Translations under genes and position numbers: made by a program
In this document: positions 1-10,616 of the stretch, in pieces
Layout: every line of letters begins with the position of its first letter
Numbering within the stretch: the first letter of the stretch is position 1
Source: Jackrogersella multiformis
Taxonomy: Eukaryota; Ascomycota; Sordariomycetes; Xylariales; Hypoxylaceae
DNA: 64,000 nt
Direction: 5' to 3'
Assembly (NCBI GenBank): GCA_902806575.1
Contig: CADCXD010000010.1
Location: 2,418,001 to 2,482,000, forward strand
Notes under the pieces: model-generated
What the model saw: only the letters and a program-made list of their open reading frames with translations
Databases searched by the model: none
Told to the model about the DNA's origin: nothing

Positions 1-861
1 GAAGCATATTATAAAGCCGGAGGAGTAGAGAAGGCATCGGCTCTCACTCGGAAACGATACCAAGCACAGGTCAACAATAAAGTTCCCCTGGAAGATATCG
101 CCCGCTACGAAGTTGGCTGTTCAATTGATATATTGGTAAACACGGCGCCTGCAGCTTTCTGGACCCTTCTTCTACTTCACTCTCACCCGGGTCTCCTCGG
201 TGAGATCCGGGACGAGATTGATGCCTGCACCGAAACCACCATCGAGAATGGCCTTACCGTCAAGATCCTCGATATCAATATCGTTAGGGAACACTGTACC
301 CTGCTGCTGTCCTCTTACCAAGAAGTCCTTCGCTATCGTTCCACGGGAGCAGCTATCCGCGAAGTCATGGAAGACACATACCTCGACGAGTGGTTGCTGA
401 AGAAAGGCACCGTGTTGCAAATGCCAAGCCGCGTCGTCCACCAGGACGCTAACCTCTGGGGCCCTAACGTCAGCGATTTCAATCCTCGCAGGTTCCTCCG
501 CGAGGAGAAGAAATCCCGCCCGCATGATGTCTGCTTCCGCGCCTTCGGCGGCGGCAGGACCCTGTGTCCCGGCCGCCATTTCGCCACCAACGAGATCATC
601 GCCATAATTGCTCTCTTCGTTGCGAGATTGGACATGAAGCCAGCGGAGGGTGACTGGAAGCTTCCGACTACATGGAACACTCATGTAGCTGCCTTCGTCA
701 TGGAGCCGGATGACGATATTCAGGTCGAGATCAAGACGCGGCCGGGCTTCGAGGATATCAGATGGGTTATTAATCTCAAGAAGTCGGAAAAGATCTTCCC
801 CCTGGTGGCGGAAGATTACGCCTATACCCAGAGTAGTAGCTCTGGGGTGGTGTGGCAATGA
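1..861 (+). CDS. Cytochrome P450, C-terminal part (5' truncated by window)
   Basis: The reading frame is open from base 1, so the start lies outside the window. About 286 codons remain, covering helix I to the C-terminus. The helix-I segment reads DILVNTAPAAFWTLLLL, which lacks the usual A/G-G-x-D/E-T-T signature and instead resembles the N-x-x-P-A-x-F-W pattern of the CYP7/CYP8 clans (sterol hydroxylases, prostacyclin synthase). The ExxR pair is seen in YQEVLRYR (about 319-342). The heme-binding loop FGGGRTLCPGRHFA (about 544-585) carries the axial cysteine. P450s are heme-thiolate monooxygenases, usually ER-anchored, acting on sterols, fatty acids or secondary metabolites; the substrate here cannot be named. 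No biosynthetic neighbours are visible. The atypical helix I means that isomerase-like or unusual oxygenation chemistry is possible, but this is inference. Confidence 0.93.
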   Translation, partial: EAYYKAGGVEKASALTRKRYQAQVNNKVPLEDIARYEVGCSIDILVNTAPAAFWTLLLLHSHPGLLGEIRDEIDACTETTIENGLTVKILDINIVREHCTLLLSSYQEVLRYRSTGAAIREVMEDTYLDEWLLKKGTVLQMPSRVVHQDANLWGPNVSDFNPRRFLREEKKSRPHDVCFRAFGGGRTLCPGRHFATNEIIAIIALFVARLDMKPAEGDWKLPTTWNTHVAAFVMEPDDDIQVEIKTRPGFEDIRWVINLKKSEKIFPLVAEDYAYTQSSSSGVVWQ

Positions 862-2310
862 CGGATTGCCCTGCTTACGAGTTGCTGATCGGTACGGCAG
901 TCAAGAGAGAGGGTGGATTTGCTGGTTCTCATGCAAATTGACTACTACTGCTCTTCACGCATACGTTCGAGATGAAGTTACGATAAAAGATTGTTTTCTC
1001 GCTTCAAGGAGCAAACAGGCCGTCTACACGTTAAAATTGGAAATCTAAAAAGGGGTAGGGGCATTACTAAAAAGCATGGCTAGATTTCGAACTCGTTCAA
1101 TAATCAACTGTAAACAACATTCGCATAGTGGGAGTAATTAGAAATTTTGATCGGCTTCAAATTAGCTGAGGACCCTTTAACAGTAGAATCTCCTCGGAAG
1201 CAGCGTTTGAACTACTACTGTTAATACTACCTAGGTATACTATAGTGCTCCTTATCGTCGAGATTACCGAGCCCGTCGAGGGATAGTAGCAGTAGCGACT
1301 GTTTCAATACAACCCGGTAATAGAAGCTGTTCTACAGGTAGGTAGGTAAGAGAGACGGCAACAACGACGGCCCAGGTGACAACTTCAGACTTCCTCCTTC
1401 TGATAGCGACCCAGAAGATGACAGTGGGTATGAAACTTATTATGGGCGGCTTGTAGGGATTTCAGGGGCCTAACTAACAATTCAATGAATTACCTCCTAA
1501 CCAGAATACTTTAAACTGGAAGTTCCGGCGTCGTATTCCCCCCCTAAGATCATGACTGTGCGCTAAAATTTGTGAGATATCGACTGGATTCCCATATCGC
1601 AACTTCATCGATCGTTCCTGTACCTGTACCGGTAACTTGAGGAATACTGTACCGCTAACAAGACCACTCTCGATATTGACAAGCATTTCGAAACCTTGAA
1701 CAAATAATTACTCAAACATACCTCCGTCTCTGTCTCACAAATAACTGCCCCAAATCTACTTGTCTTACTTAAGGTACTAAAGTACTACCTGGGTAAGATA
1801 CTTGAAGCTATCGTAAGAAAAAGGGGGGATGATTAGGTAAGCAAATTGGGGAAGTACGTAAGTTACGTACTTAGGTATTCTAAGGTCTTACCTGCACAGT
1901 GCAGGTGTATTAGGTAATCAAGCTCATTACCTAATGTACTTAGGTACCTACCTTAATCCCATTAAACCGCGTCGCGTATTGAAAAGTGGAGCGCACGCCC
2001 TACCCAAGTCCCAAGCGCCAAAGCGCCAAAGCACCAAGCACCAAGCAGCAAGTACCATGCACCAAGCTTAACACCAAGCTCGCGTCACCTTAAACATCCC
2101 ATTTTTTTTGGAGCAAAAGAATTGATAATCGATTCGTTCACGTTCAGCCTTTTTTTTGCTCCATCCCTCTTTTTTATTACTACTATCTTTTCTACTCTAC
2201 TATCTTTTCCCTTTTTTTAATTAAATCACTTTCTAACTTCAAACCCGCCATCAATCTTCGTTTTATCTGCCATCATCTTTTCGCAACCGACTTTCGGGTC
2301 AACTACAAAG
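862..2310. other. Intergenic region, P450 to spt16
   Basis: No convincing gene. The only ORFs are short and lack codon structure. The stretch has several scattered copies of the GTACCTAGGTA-type motif (about 1228-1238 and 1760-1955). Its last part is the spt16 promoter: a degenerate CCAAGCA tandem (2004-2080), then T- and CT-rich tracts (about 2100-2220), which are common upstream of highly expressed fungal genes. Confidence 0.6.
2004..2080. repeat. Degenerate 7-bp tandem repeat (CCAAGCA/CCAAAGC)
   Basis: About ten imperfect units of CCAAGCA or CCAAAGC run head to tail, with some units drifted to ACCATGCA or AGCAAGTA. They lie 230-310 bp upstream of the spt16 start codon. They could be a simple minisatellite or a cluster of binding sites; the sequence alone does not decide. 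Confidence 0.7.
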
Positions 2311-5300
2311 ATGGCAGACATCAAGATCGATGGCAAGCTCTTCCAGGAGCGCATCAATCATTTCGTTAATGCCTGGAAGGCCGATAAACGCGCTGGAGAT
2401 GCAGTCTTCGGTGGCGCATCTTCCATCCTCATCATGATGGGTAAAGTTGAGGAGAACCCCGAGTTCCAGAAGAACAATGCTATGCACGTACGTTTCTCCC
2501 ATCATTTTTACCTCTATTATTTATCTATATACCTGTATATCTACCTAGGCATCTACCTAGGCATCTACCTAGGCATCTACCTAGGCATCTACCTAGGCAT
2601 ATGAGTCTTGATATCTTCTTTGGACCAACACTGACCATACCCCCATCTCGTGTTTAGTTCTGGTTGCTAGGCTACGAGTTCCCGACTACCCTTATGCTCC
2701 TCACCACCGACACTCTCTACGTCGTCACGACGGCCAAAAAAGGTAGCAAACCACACATCCCCACTTCTTCTTACCCGTGCGACAATGCGACTGATGATTA
2801 TATACAGCGAAGCACTTGGCACCGCTGAAGGGAGGGAGGTTCCCGATCGAGCTCATAGTAAGAGGCAAGGACGCGGCGGCGAATGAAAAACAATTCATCA
2901 AAATTACCGACACCATCAACTCAGCAGGAGTGAGTTCTACCTATCTTACTTCCATCTTACTCTCATCTTCCATCTGTACACCTCCCAACTAACATGGTTC
3001 GGCGCCAGAAGAAAATCGGCCTTCTCACCAAGGACAGGTCGAACGGTCCCTTCGTCGATGAATGGAAAAAGGTCTACGGCGAGAAGTGCAAAGATGCCGA
3101 AGAGATCGATATCTCCACCGCTTTGTCGACCGCTGCCTTCTCCATCAAAGACGAGACCGAACTACGAGCCATGCGAGCAGCGTCCAAGGCTTGCGTCGCG
3201 CTGATGACTCCTTTCTTCCTCGACCAGATGTCTGATGTCCTAGACCAGGAGAAAAAGGTAAAACACAGTGCGCTGGCCGACAAGGTCGATAGAAAGCTCG
3301 ACGATGAAAAGTGGTGGAAGACTGTCGAGCTGCCCAATAAGCAGAAGCTGCCTTCAGATTTTGACCCTGCCTCTCTAGATTGGTACCTTGGCCCTGCCGT
3401 CCAGAGTGGAGGCAAATACGACCTGAAGCTTCAGGCAGAGCCTACCGGAGACAATCTTCATCCAGGTGTCATTATCGCCGGCATGGGCCTCCGATACAAG
3501 TCGTACTGCTCCTCCATCGCGCGAACCTACCTGGTCGACCCTAACAAGACGCAAGAGAGCACCTATAAACTCCTCTATGCCATTCACAACCTGGTCCTGA
3601 AGGAAATAAGAGATGGTGTGGCCGCCAAGGACATTTATAATAAGGCTGTGAGCCATATCAAATCCAAGAAGCCCGAATTGGAGAAGCACTTCCTCAAGAA
3701 TGTCGGAGCAGGAATCGGCATCGAGAGCAAAGACCCGACACTGGTACTTAGTGGCAAGAATAGCCGAACTCTGAAGGACGGCATGACGTTGTGTATAACA
3801 ACTGGCTTCACCGACATCGAGAACCCGTCGCCGAAGGACAAGAATAGCAAGACTTATTCCCTGGTCCTCACAGATACCATCCGAGTGACTAACAGCGATC
3901 CCGTTGTGTTCACTGGCGACGCTCCCACCGACCTTGATGCGACGTCCTTCTTTTTCAAAGATGACGAGGAGATGCAACCTACCCCCAAGAAGGAGAAAAA
4001 GGACTCCCGTGTCGGTGCTGTCGCTACTAAGAATATTACCAGCACCCGCCTACGATCGGAACGTAGTGCTCAGGTAGACGAGGACCAAGAGAAGAGGCGC
4101 CGGGATCACCAGAAAGAGCTTGCTGTTAAGAAACAGAAAGAGGGGATGGCCCGATTCTCCGAGTCTATTACTGGCCAGGATGGTGCTGAAGTGAAGAAGT
4201 TTAAGAAGTTTGAGTCATACAAGAGAGACAACCAAATGCCCCTTAAGGTGAAGAACTTGGAGATCTTGGTCGACCAGAAGAACCACACACTTGTGCTCCC
4301 TGTCATGGGCCGGCCGGTTCCTTTCCACATCCACACCATCAAGAATGCAAGCAAGAATGATGAGGGTGACTGGTCTTACCTGCGCATCAACTTCCTTTCT
4401 CCTGGCCAGGGAGTGGGCAGAAAGGATGACCAGCCGTTCGAGGACGCTTCGGCTCAGTTTGTTAGAAGCCTGACGTTCCGTTCTCGTGATGGCGATCGCT
4501 ATGAAGAGATTGCAGCTCAGATCTCTAGCATGAAGAAGGAAGCTACCAAGAAGGAACAGGAGAAGAAGGATATGGAAGATGTCGTTGAACAGGAAAAACT
4601 GGTCGAAATAAGAAGTAAGTCAATATGCGTGCTTCTTCTCTTCGGTGGACTCGTGCTTACTAAGTTGCAGATCGGCGACCTCCTGTCATGGACAACGTAT
4701 TTATACGTCCTGCTATGGAAGGCAAGCGTGTTCCTGGGAAAGTCGAGATACACCAGAACGGTATCCGATACCAGTCACCGCTTAACACACAGCAGAGAGT
4801 TGACGTGCTCTTTTCCAATATCCGTCATCTATTCTTTCAGCCCTGCGCCCATGAGCTCATCGTGATCATCCATCTCTATCTCAAGGACCCGATCATCATC
4901 GGCAATAAGAAGAAGACGAGGGATGTACAGTTCTACCGAGAAGCGACCGATATCCAGTTCGACGAGACCGGTAATCGAAAGCGAAAGTATCGTCACGGCG
5001 ACGAGGACGAGTTCGAGCAGGAACAAGAAGATCGTCGACATAGGGCGGAACTGGATCGTCAATTCAAGAGCTTTGCAGATAAGATTGCCGAGGCGGGCAA
5101 GAATGAGGGTGTAGAGGTCGACATGCCCCTTCGAGAACTCGGGTTTAATGGCGTCCCGTTCCGAAGCAATGTCACGATCCAGCCCACCACGGACTGTCTT
5201 ATCCAGATCACAGAGCCTCCCTTCCTGGTCGTTACTTTGGACGACATCGAGATTGCCCATCTGGAACGTGTGCAGTTTGGTCTGAAGAACTTCGATCTGG

Positions 5301-5779
5301 TCTTTGTGTTCAAGGACTTCTCTCGAGCACCAGCTCATATTAATACGATTCCTGTTGAGTCCTTAGAAGATGTCAAGGAATGGCTAGACTCGAGTGATAT
5401 CGCGTTCACCGAAGGTCCTCTGAACTTGAATTGGCCCACGATCATGAAGACGGTCACGGCCGACACCCATCAGTTCTTCGTCGACGGAGGTTGGTCCTTC
5501 CTTCAAAACGAAAGCGATGACGAGGGCGACGAAGAAGAGGAACAGGAGTCCAACTTCGAGATTGACGAATCCGAGCTCGAGGAAGCGAGCGAGTCTAGCG
5601 AGGATGGCTCTGACTTCGACAGTAACGCGTCGGAAGAGGCCAGCGAGGAGGGCTCAGACGACGACGACGACGGTGAGGACTGGGACGAACTGGAGAAGAA
5701 GGCGAGTCGAAAGGATCGCGAGAATGGTCATGATGAAGAGGAGCGTAGCCGTAGCAACACCAAGAAGCGACGCCACTAG
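2311..5779 (+). CDS. spt16: FACT complex subunit Spt16 (histone chaperone)
   Basis: Five exons join in phase: 2311-2487, 2658-2742, 2808-2929, 3009-4614 and 4671-5779, giving 1032 residues, the usual size for fungal Spt16. Introns have GT..AG ends (for example GTAAGT..TTGCAG at 4615-4670). The N-terminal half is the aminopeptidase-like (pita-bread) domain, which in Spt16 is catalytically dead and binds histones. The middle part has the PH-like tandem (LPVMGRPVPFHIHTIKNASK, then VDVLFSNIRHLFFQP). The last about 90 residues are very acidic (DDEGDEEEEQE, then DDDDDGEDWDELE), followed by a basic KKRRH end, as expected for the H2A-H2B-binding tail. Spt16 works with Pob3/SSRP1 in the nucleus to take apart and rebuild nucleosomes during transcription and replication. 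Nothing suggests damage. Intron 1 contains a minisatellite. Confidence 0.96.
2539..2600. repeat. 12-bp minisatellite inside spt16 intron 1
   Basis: Five near-perfect copies of ATCTACCTAGGC run in tandem within the first intron of spt16 (2488-2657). Each unit contains the CTACCTAGG core that is scattered as palindromes through the intergenic DNA of this window. The repeat lengthens the intron without touching the splice sites. Confidence 0.9.
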
Positions 5780-6539
5780 ACGTCGCATGTCGAGCTTACG
5801 TATCCTCATGGGATAGAGGCTTGATCGTCGACTGATCAAGACCTGCTAGTGGAGTTTTGCTGGGCGAGATGCCCAGTTGGAGTTGAAGGTTGTGTCATAT
5901 CCTTGCCTATCACGTCGAGTCACTAATTATGGGTTTGCAAGCTCTTAACGTGTTCCTTCGAGACGAGGAAATAGTTAGTTTGAGGCGAGGACGCGTAACT
6001 TTTTGTTATTCTAGCTGAATACCTAGGTAGCTTTAGGAAGAGCACTTGTAAGCTGTACTGTAATGCAAAATGAAATCGGTGGATGATTTTTCTTATACCA
6101 AAATGGAAGTTTCCAGTGCGAGCAGGTTAGCAGTTTCTAGAGCGGAGGTTTGCGTGGATATTGTGTTGTAAGATATACGCAACTTCGATATTGGGTCTTC
6201 AGAACTGCTGTGGCCTACATGTGTAAGAATCTTCGGCTTTGAAATCGACTTAATGGGCACGGTGGTTACTACAGTTTGGCTGGCAGGGATTATACGCCAT
6301 ATATAAGTAAATATAGAGGGAATGTTATAATCACATCCTCGAGGTATGTCAGCTTGTATTCAAAACTCGCATCTCATGATAGTCGCTAGGTACCTAGGTA
6401 CCTAACCTGCCTAGACCATACATAATCCAAGCATCACGACCCTAAACACCCTCCGCCTTAGAAACCTATCCCCTTCCCCTCCCCCTTCCCTTTCGCCCGC
6501 TATCCACCCAGCCAACCAGCCCACCGCACACACACGCAC
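5780..6539. other. Convergent intergenic region, spt16 / AA9 LPMO
   Basis: This region between two convergent 3' ends holds no gene. It contains an 18-bp perfect palindrome, TAGGTACCTAGGTACCTA, at 6387-6404, followed by a C-rich tract (about 6430-6540). The 3' UTRs and poly(A) sites of both genes must lie here. Confidence 0.6.
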
Positions 6540-7356
6540 TCACCCCTGCCACACGGCCGGCCCGGGCGCCGTGTACGTGGTGGGCACGGGGTAGTACGAC
6601 CACAGCAGGCCGGGGTCGCCGGCCTGGTACGCGCCGGGGAAGGCCACGAGCGGCCCCGGCTTGCCGCCGCCGCCGCCCGTCACTTCTACCTGCGCGCACG
6701 ACAGGTAGATCTGCGCCCCGCCGACCGACTGCGCCTGGTGCAGCGCGATCGATTCTACGCGCACCAGGTACTTCCCGCTCGGCACCGCGGCGGGGATCGT
6801 TACGTTGACGATTTTTTTGTCTGTAGGGGGGGGAGGGGTGAGGAGGATACGGTGAGGAGGATAGAGGTGAGGCGGAAAGGGGCACTAACTATAAGCCGGC
6901 CAGGTAGCCTCGCTCGAGCCCAGAGGCGGGACGGCAGTGATGCTGCCGATCTTGAACCAGACGTTGCCGGCGGGGTCCCAGGTGTTGATATCGGCGCCGT
7001 CGGGGACCCTGGCCATGTAGAACTGGACGGGGCCGAAGTGGGTGACGGCGGCGTTGGCGACGAAGCCCAGCTGCGAGCCGGCGGCCACGGCGGCGGTGCT
7101 GGTGCCCGCCCGCGCCTGGTAGCACCGCATGTCCGCGCTGCCCACGCTCGTCACCCCCGCGTTGCTCTGGTAGTTCTTCGTCATCCGGATCGCCGTCCAC
7201 TCCGCCGCCTCCTGCTCCCCGTTCACTACCAGCCGCGAGAAGTGGTCTGGTCTGGGGTTAGTGGTTGCTTGCCTCGCTGGGGCTGGGGTTGGTTTGGAGG
7301 AACTCACAGTGCGCTTGCGCGGCGCCGGTTAGCGCTAGAAGAGCGAGTAGCTGCAT
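6540..7356 (-). CDS. AA9 lytic polysaccharide monooxygenase (formerly GH61), secreted
   Basis: Three exons on the minus strand (7308-7356, 6890-7246, 6540-6820) join in phase to 228 residues; introns start GTGAGT and GTTAGT and end CAG. The signal peptide MQLLALLALTGAAQA is followed directly by His, so the mature protein begins HYHFSRLVVNG; this N-terminal His is one arm of the copper histidine brace. The second brace His is in THFGPVQFYMARV. The axial Tyr lies in GAQIYLSC, with the conserved second-sphere His in SIALHQAQ. AA9 enzymes cleave cellulose and some hemicelluloses oxidatively, outside the cell. The protein ends shortly after the catalytic domain with no CBM1 module. The first intron lies just after the His1 codon, so the first exon alone encodes the signal peptide. 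Confidence 0.95.
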
Positions 7357-8233
7357 CTTTGCGGGTGTGTAGGTAGGTTGCGTGTGGTAGGTAGGTGTAG
7401 ATGTCGTGCGTTATCCGGTGGGAGAAGCGCTCTCGTGGGAAGAGAGAAAGACTCGCATCCTGATATACGCGGTAGTGCTGGGTGCGTCGTACCATAAGAG
7501 ACAGATGTCAAATCCCGGGACGCAGGTCATCGCCAAGGGGAAGTGCTATCGCCTGAGCCAATGACTGTGCTCTCGCCTTACCCCAGATATGAAATCCGTG
7601 GATTCTAATTTAAGACCGTGGTTAAATTGCCCGGCTGTAGGTGAGAGGGTCCCCTCGGCAAGGGGACTGGACTGGTCTAATGGAGTGGTGGTGATATTAT
7701 CCGGCTGATGAAATATTATATGTTCTTTGCTGGCCTACCTAGGTAGGGAAAGAGGAAATACAGTGATTTGGGGTTATACATGCGGATGCTCGATGAGGTA
7801 CCGGTAGGTATACACGATGTCCGCTTGTCCGACTATGGCCTTGTGATTTCTAGTCATTGACTCGCTACTCGGCATAGTTCGGGGTAGAATATACCTTCTA
7901 GAATAGAAGGGTAGTCTTTATGATGCTGCCAGGCGTCCATAAAGGTTTGCCATATTGTATGAGATCTATTAAGTTAGTTATTGAGTGTCAACACATTTAC
8001 GAAGATTCATAGAATGGCACTAATGAGACTGAGCCCTTATATCACGACCCAAATACGACAGATCAAAATATCTTCAAATTAGCATTAGTCTTACTATAAA
8101 TGCATGCTTGTCCAATTCTATCAAATCCAAGAGCCGTAAACCTTGCGCCTTACCCTAAGCCGAACTCCAAGATGATAATAAATTCGATACTAGAGTAAGC
8201 AAAAGCGTAATATAGTGTGATAACCATGCTTAT
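7357..8233. other. Intergenic region, AA9 LPMO promoter side
   Basis: No gene seen. The right part is the 3' side of the minus-strand flavoprotein gene and the left part is the upstream region of the LPMO. A CCTACCTAGGTAGG motif sits near 7735-7748. No regulatory site can be named with confidence. Confidence 0.5.
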
Positions 8234-9694
8234 TCACATCTTGGCCTGGACCTTGCGTATAAATTCAGAACCGGTCTCTTCGAAAGGCCTTGCTCCTAGC
8301 TTTTTCCATGCTTTCGCGGACATGAGAGCCACGTCTTTGTCTTCCATCGGAATTATAAAATCGGTCTTCCCATCGCCGACGTTGGAAACTGATTTATGCT
8401 ATGTCGAAGTAATTCTGTTAACACGTGATACGCGAATATGGAAGGGCTATGGCAAGAGAAGATTGAACTTACGAGTCCCAAAGTCAGCTTGATCCCGCCG
8501 TCAGACCAGTGCGGGACGAATTTATCACTAGGCTTCTCGCCCTCCGTACCAGACAGCACGTTATAGGCAACGATCTTGGCCTGGCGCATTGCAGACCGCG
8601 AGTTAGGATTTGCCGTGTTAGTCTCAGACACATCGCCACAGGCGTATACATGAGGTAGCGAGTCGTCTTGGATCTGTAGGGTCGGTTTGGTGAGGATGTG
8701 GCCTGACTCTGATATAGAGGCCGGGCTGAGTTGGGCGATAAGTTTAGAGTCAGGCCTTTGGCCTGTGCAATTAATCTTCATATTCGGTTAGTCTCAGTAT
8801 CGCGAAGAGGACGGAAAGGAGTGCACTAACCAATTCATCACACACGATCTCCTTGCCACTCTTCAACACAGCGACACCCTTCTCCTTATCCTCGCTAACT
8901 ACCCTGTCGCCAGTAATAAGCTCGATCCCCAACTCCTTGATACCGTCCGTCGCGGATTCTTGCAACCTCGGACCAAAGCGGTGCATAACCGCATCTCGCG
9001 AGTGCACCAGCGTAACCCTCTTCTCGGGGTACTGGCACTTCGCATCCGTCGCCAGCTCGACGCCGGCAGCGCCTCCACCGACAACAACCAGATCCTTGGA
9101 CTCGCGGATGCGCTTCTGCATTTCCCTCAAGAGCTCCATTCCCTGGGTCTTAGTGTCGGCCGGCACGCGGCTAGGCAGGGTGTCCGTAGCGCCCGCGCCA
9201 GTTGCTACGATCAAGAATTCGTACGGGATCTCCTCGCCGGTAGATTGCAAGGTAACCCCGTCTTTCGAAATGGTCGCGACGCGGTCTTTGATCCACGCCA
9301 ATTTACCTCCGTCGGCCTCTAACGCGCCGGCGGGAAGATACCCGCCGTAGGGGATGAAGGCCTTGTGCTCGTGGTTCTCGACGACGCAGAACCGCGGCAG
9401 CACCCACGTGAAATTGAAGTGGTCGCGGGGCTCGACGACAACGACACGGTACTTGGAGTCCGCACGTAGATACTGTGCGATGGTGCGAGCGGCTGTGTAG
9501 CCCGCCATAGAGGCACCCACGATGACGATATTATGGGGCCTCTTGGGCTCCGAGGAGAATGACGAAGAGGAAGAGGAAGACATGAAGTGTCTTAGGAACC
9601 TGATACGGAAGGATAGAGAGCGCCGAAGTGCAGCGAGGAGTGAGGACAAGGCGAAGCCGACGCCGCGGATTATGAGGATGGGCTTTTCCAACAT
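8234..9694 (-). CDS. AIF/FSP1-like FAD-dependent NAD(P)H oxidoreductase
   Basis: Three exons (8831-9694, 8473-8775, 8234-8398) join in phase 0 to 443 residues. The FAD-binding Rossmann motif is NIVIVGASMAGYTAART (about residues 55-71) and the NAD(P)H-binding motif is DLVVVGGGAAGVELATD (about 200-216). The second FAD contact TxxxxxxHVYACGD is seen as SLPHVYACGDVSE. The last exon, after GTAAGT..CATAG, gives a C-terminus rich in MSAKAWKKLGARPFEE. The family includes AIFM2/FSP1, AMID and fungal AIF-like proteins, which reduce quinones and act in oxidative-stress or cell-death pathways. The first about 37 residues are hydrophobic and basic and may be a membrane or mitochondrial anchor; an internal Met at about 9583 is an alternative start. 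Confidence 0.88.
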
Positions 9695-10616
9695 CTCTGA
9701 TGAAATCCCGGGAGTTCGGCGTCTAGGTGTAGGTATGTTTGTTCGGAGACGGGAAATCTAACTAATTCTCAGTTGATGTAAGTCCGAATGTGTATGGATC
9801 TTCTGAGTATTATAACATGGATATAGTAGATCTTGAAGACAGTTATAAGCTAGTACAGTTACGTTTGAACAAGGAAATATGATAATTAAACTAGGTAAGT
9901 AAATAAAGAAAGAGGAAGATAGATTTCAAGGACAGATAAATAATATTAGTAAAAACATGACTGCGTAAGTGATCCAGGGGGGTCCGGAGGTACTTGTTTA
10001 CTTGTCGGATCAGATCAGATAAGATTAGATCTTTACGCATTTCAGCTCGATCTAGGCACGCTGATTGGCTACACCACCTCTATTGTGGTACCTAGGCCGA
10101 GTCCGAGATCGGCTCGGAGATCGGGCTCGGGCTTGTTGACGACGGAGCGGACTTTTCGGTTGCCGCGATTAAACCGAGATTGAACTAGTTAATGGTCTAA
10201 GTAATCTCGGTTCTATCTAAATCACCTATAACACGATACGCGAAGTATTTATTTTCATTCCTCCCTCTTCCACTTTAATGACCACGTGTTATAACACGTT
10301 TGGTAGTTTGGCTACATTGGTTTGTCCACCTCCCTCGATCGTGAGGTCTAACTAAAACATAATGTTTTGCGCACCGTGCAAGAAAGTTACCTACTTCCCT
10401 TTAGGGATTTCTTAAGTAGGTAGACATGGAAAAGAAAATGCATCATTTCGTGGATATTATTAGCCTATCACAAGCGAGGCCATTGATTCCTCGAAGTCAG
10501 ATCGCCTCCCCGCATCAAGCTAGGCAAAATCGTTAATTACAACTTGATGATAAGTCATATCTGAATGATCGATCAAGTAAGAGACAAACCATAGACTGAC
10601 CGATGGGTATTCCATC
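9695..10616. other. Divergent intergenic region, flavoprotein / HET gene
   Basis: No gene seen. This is a shared upstream region for two divergently transcribed genes. It has a GC-richer patch around 10080-10150 with repeated GGCTCGG words, and short inverted words such as ACACGTGTT near 10284. Nothing can be assigned as a specific regulatory site. Confidence 0.5.

Noticed and set aside
172..858. Long minus-strand ORF antisense to the P450
   Set aside because: The plus strand carries clear P450 motifs; the antisense frame is open only by codon bias.
1474..1686. 70-codon minus-strand ORF upstream of spt16
   Set aside because: No start context, domain or splice partners; looks like chance.
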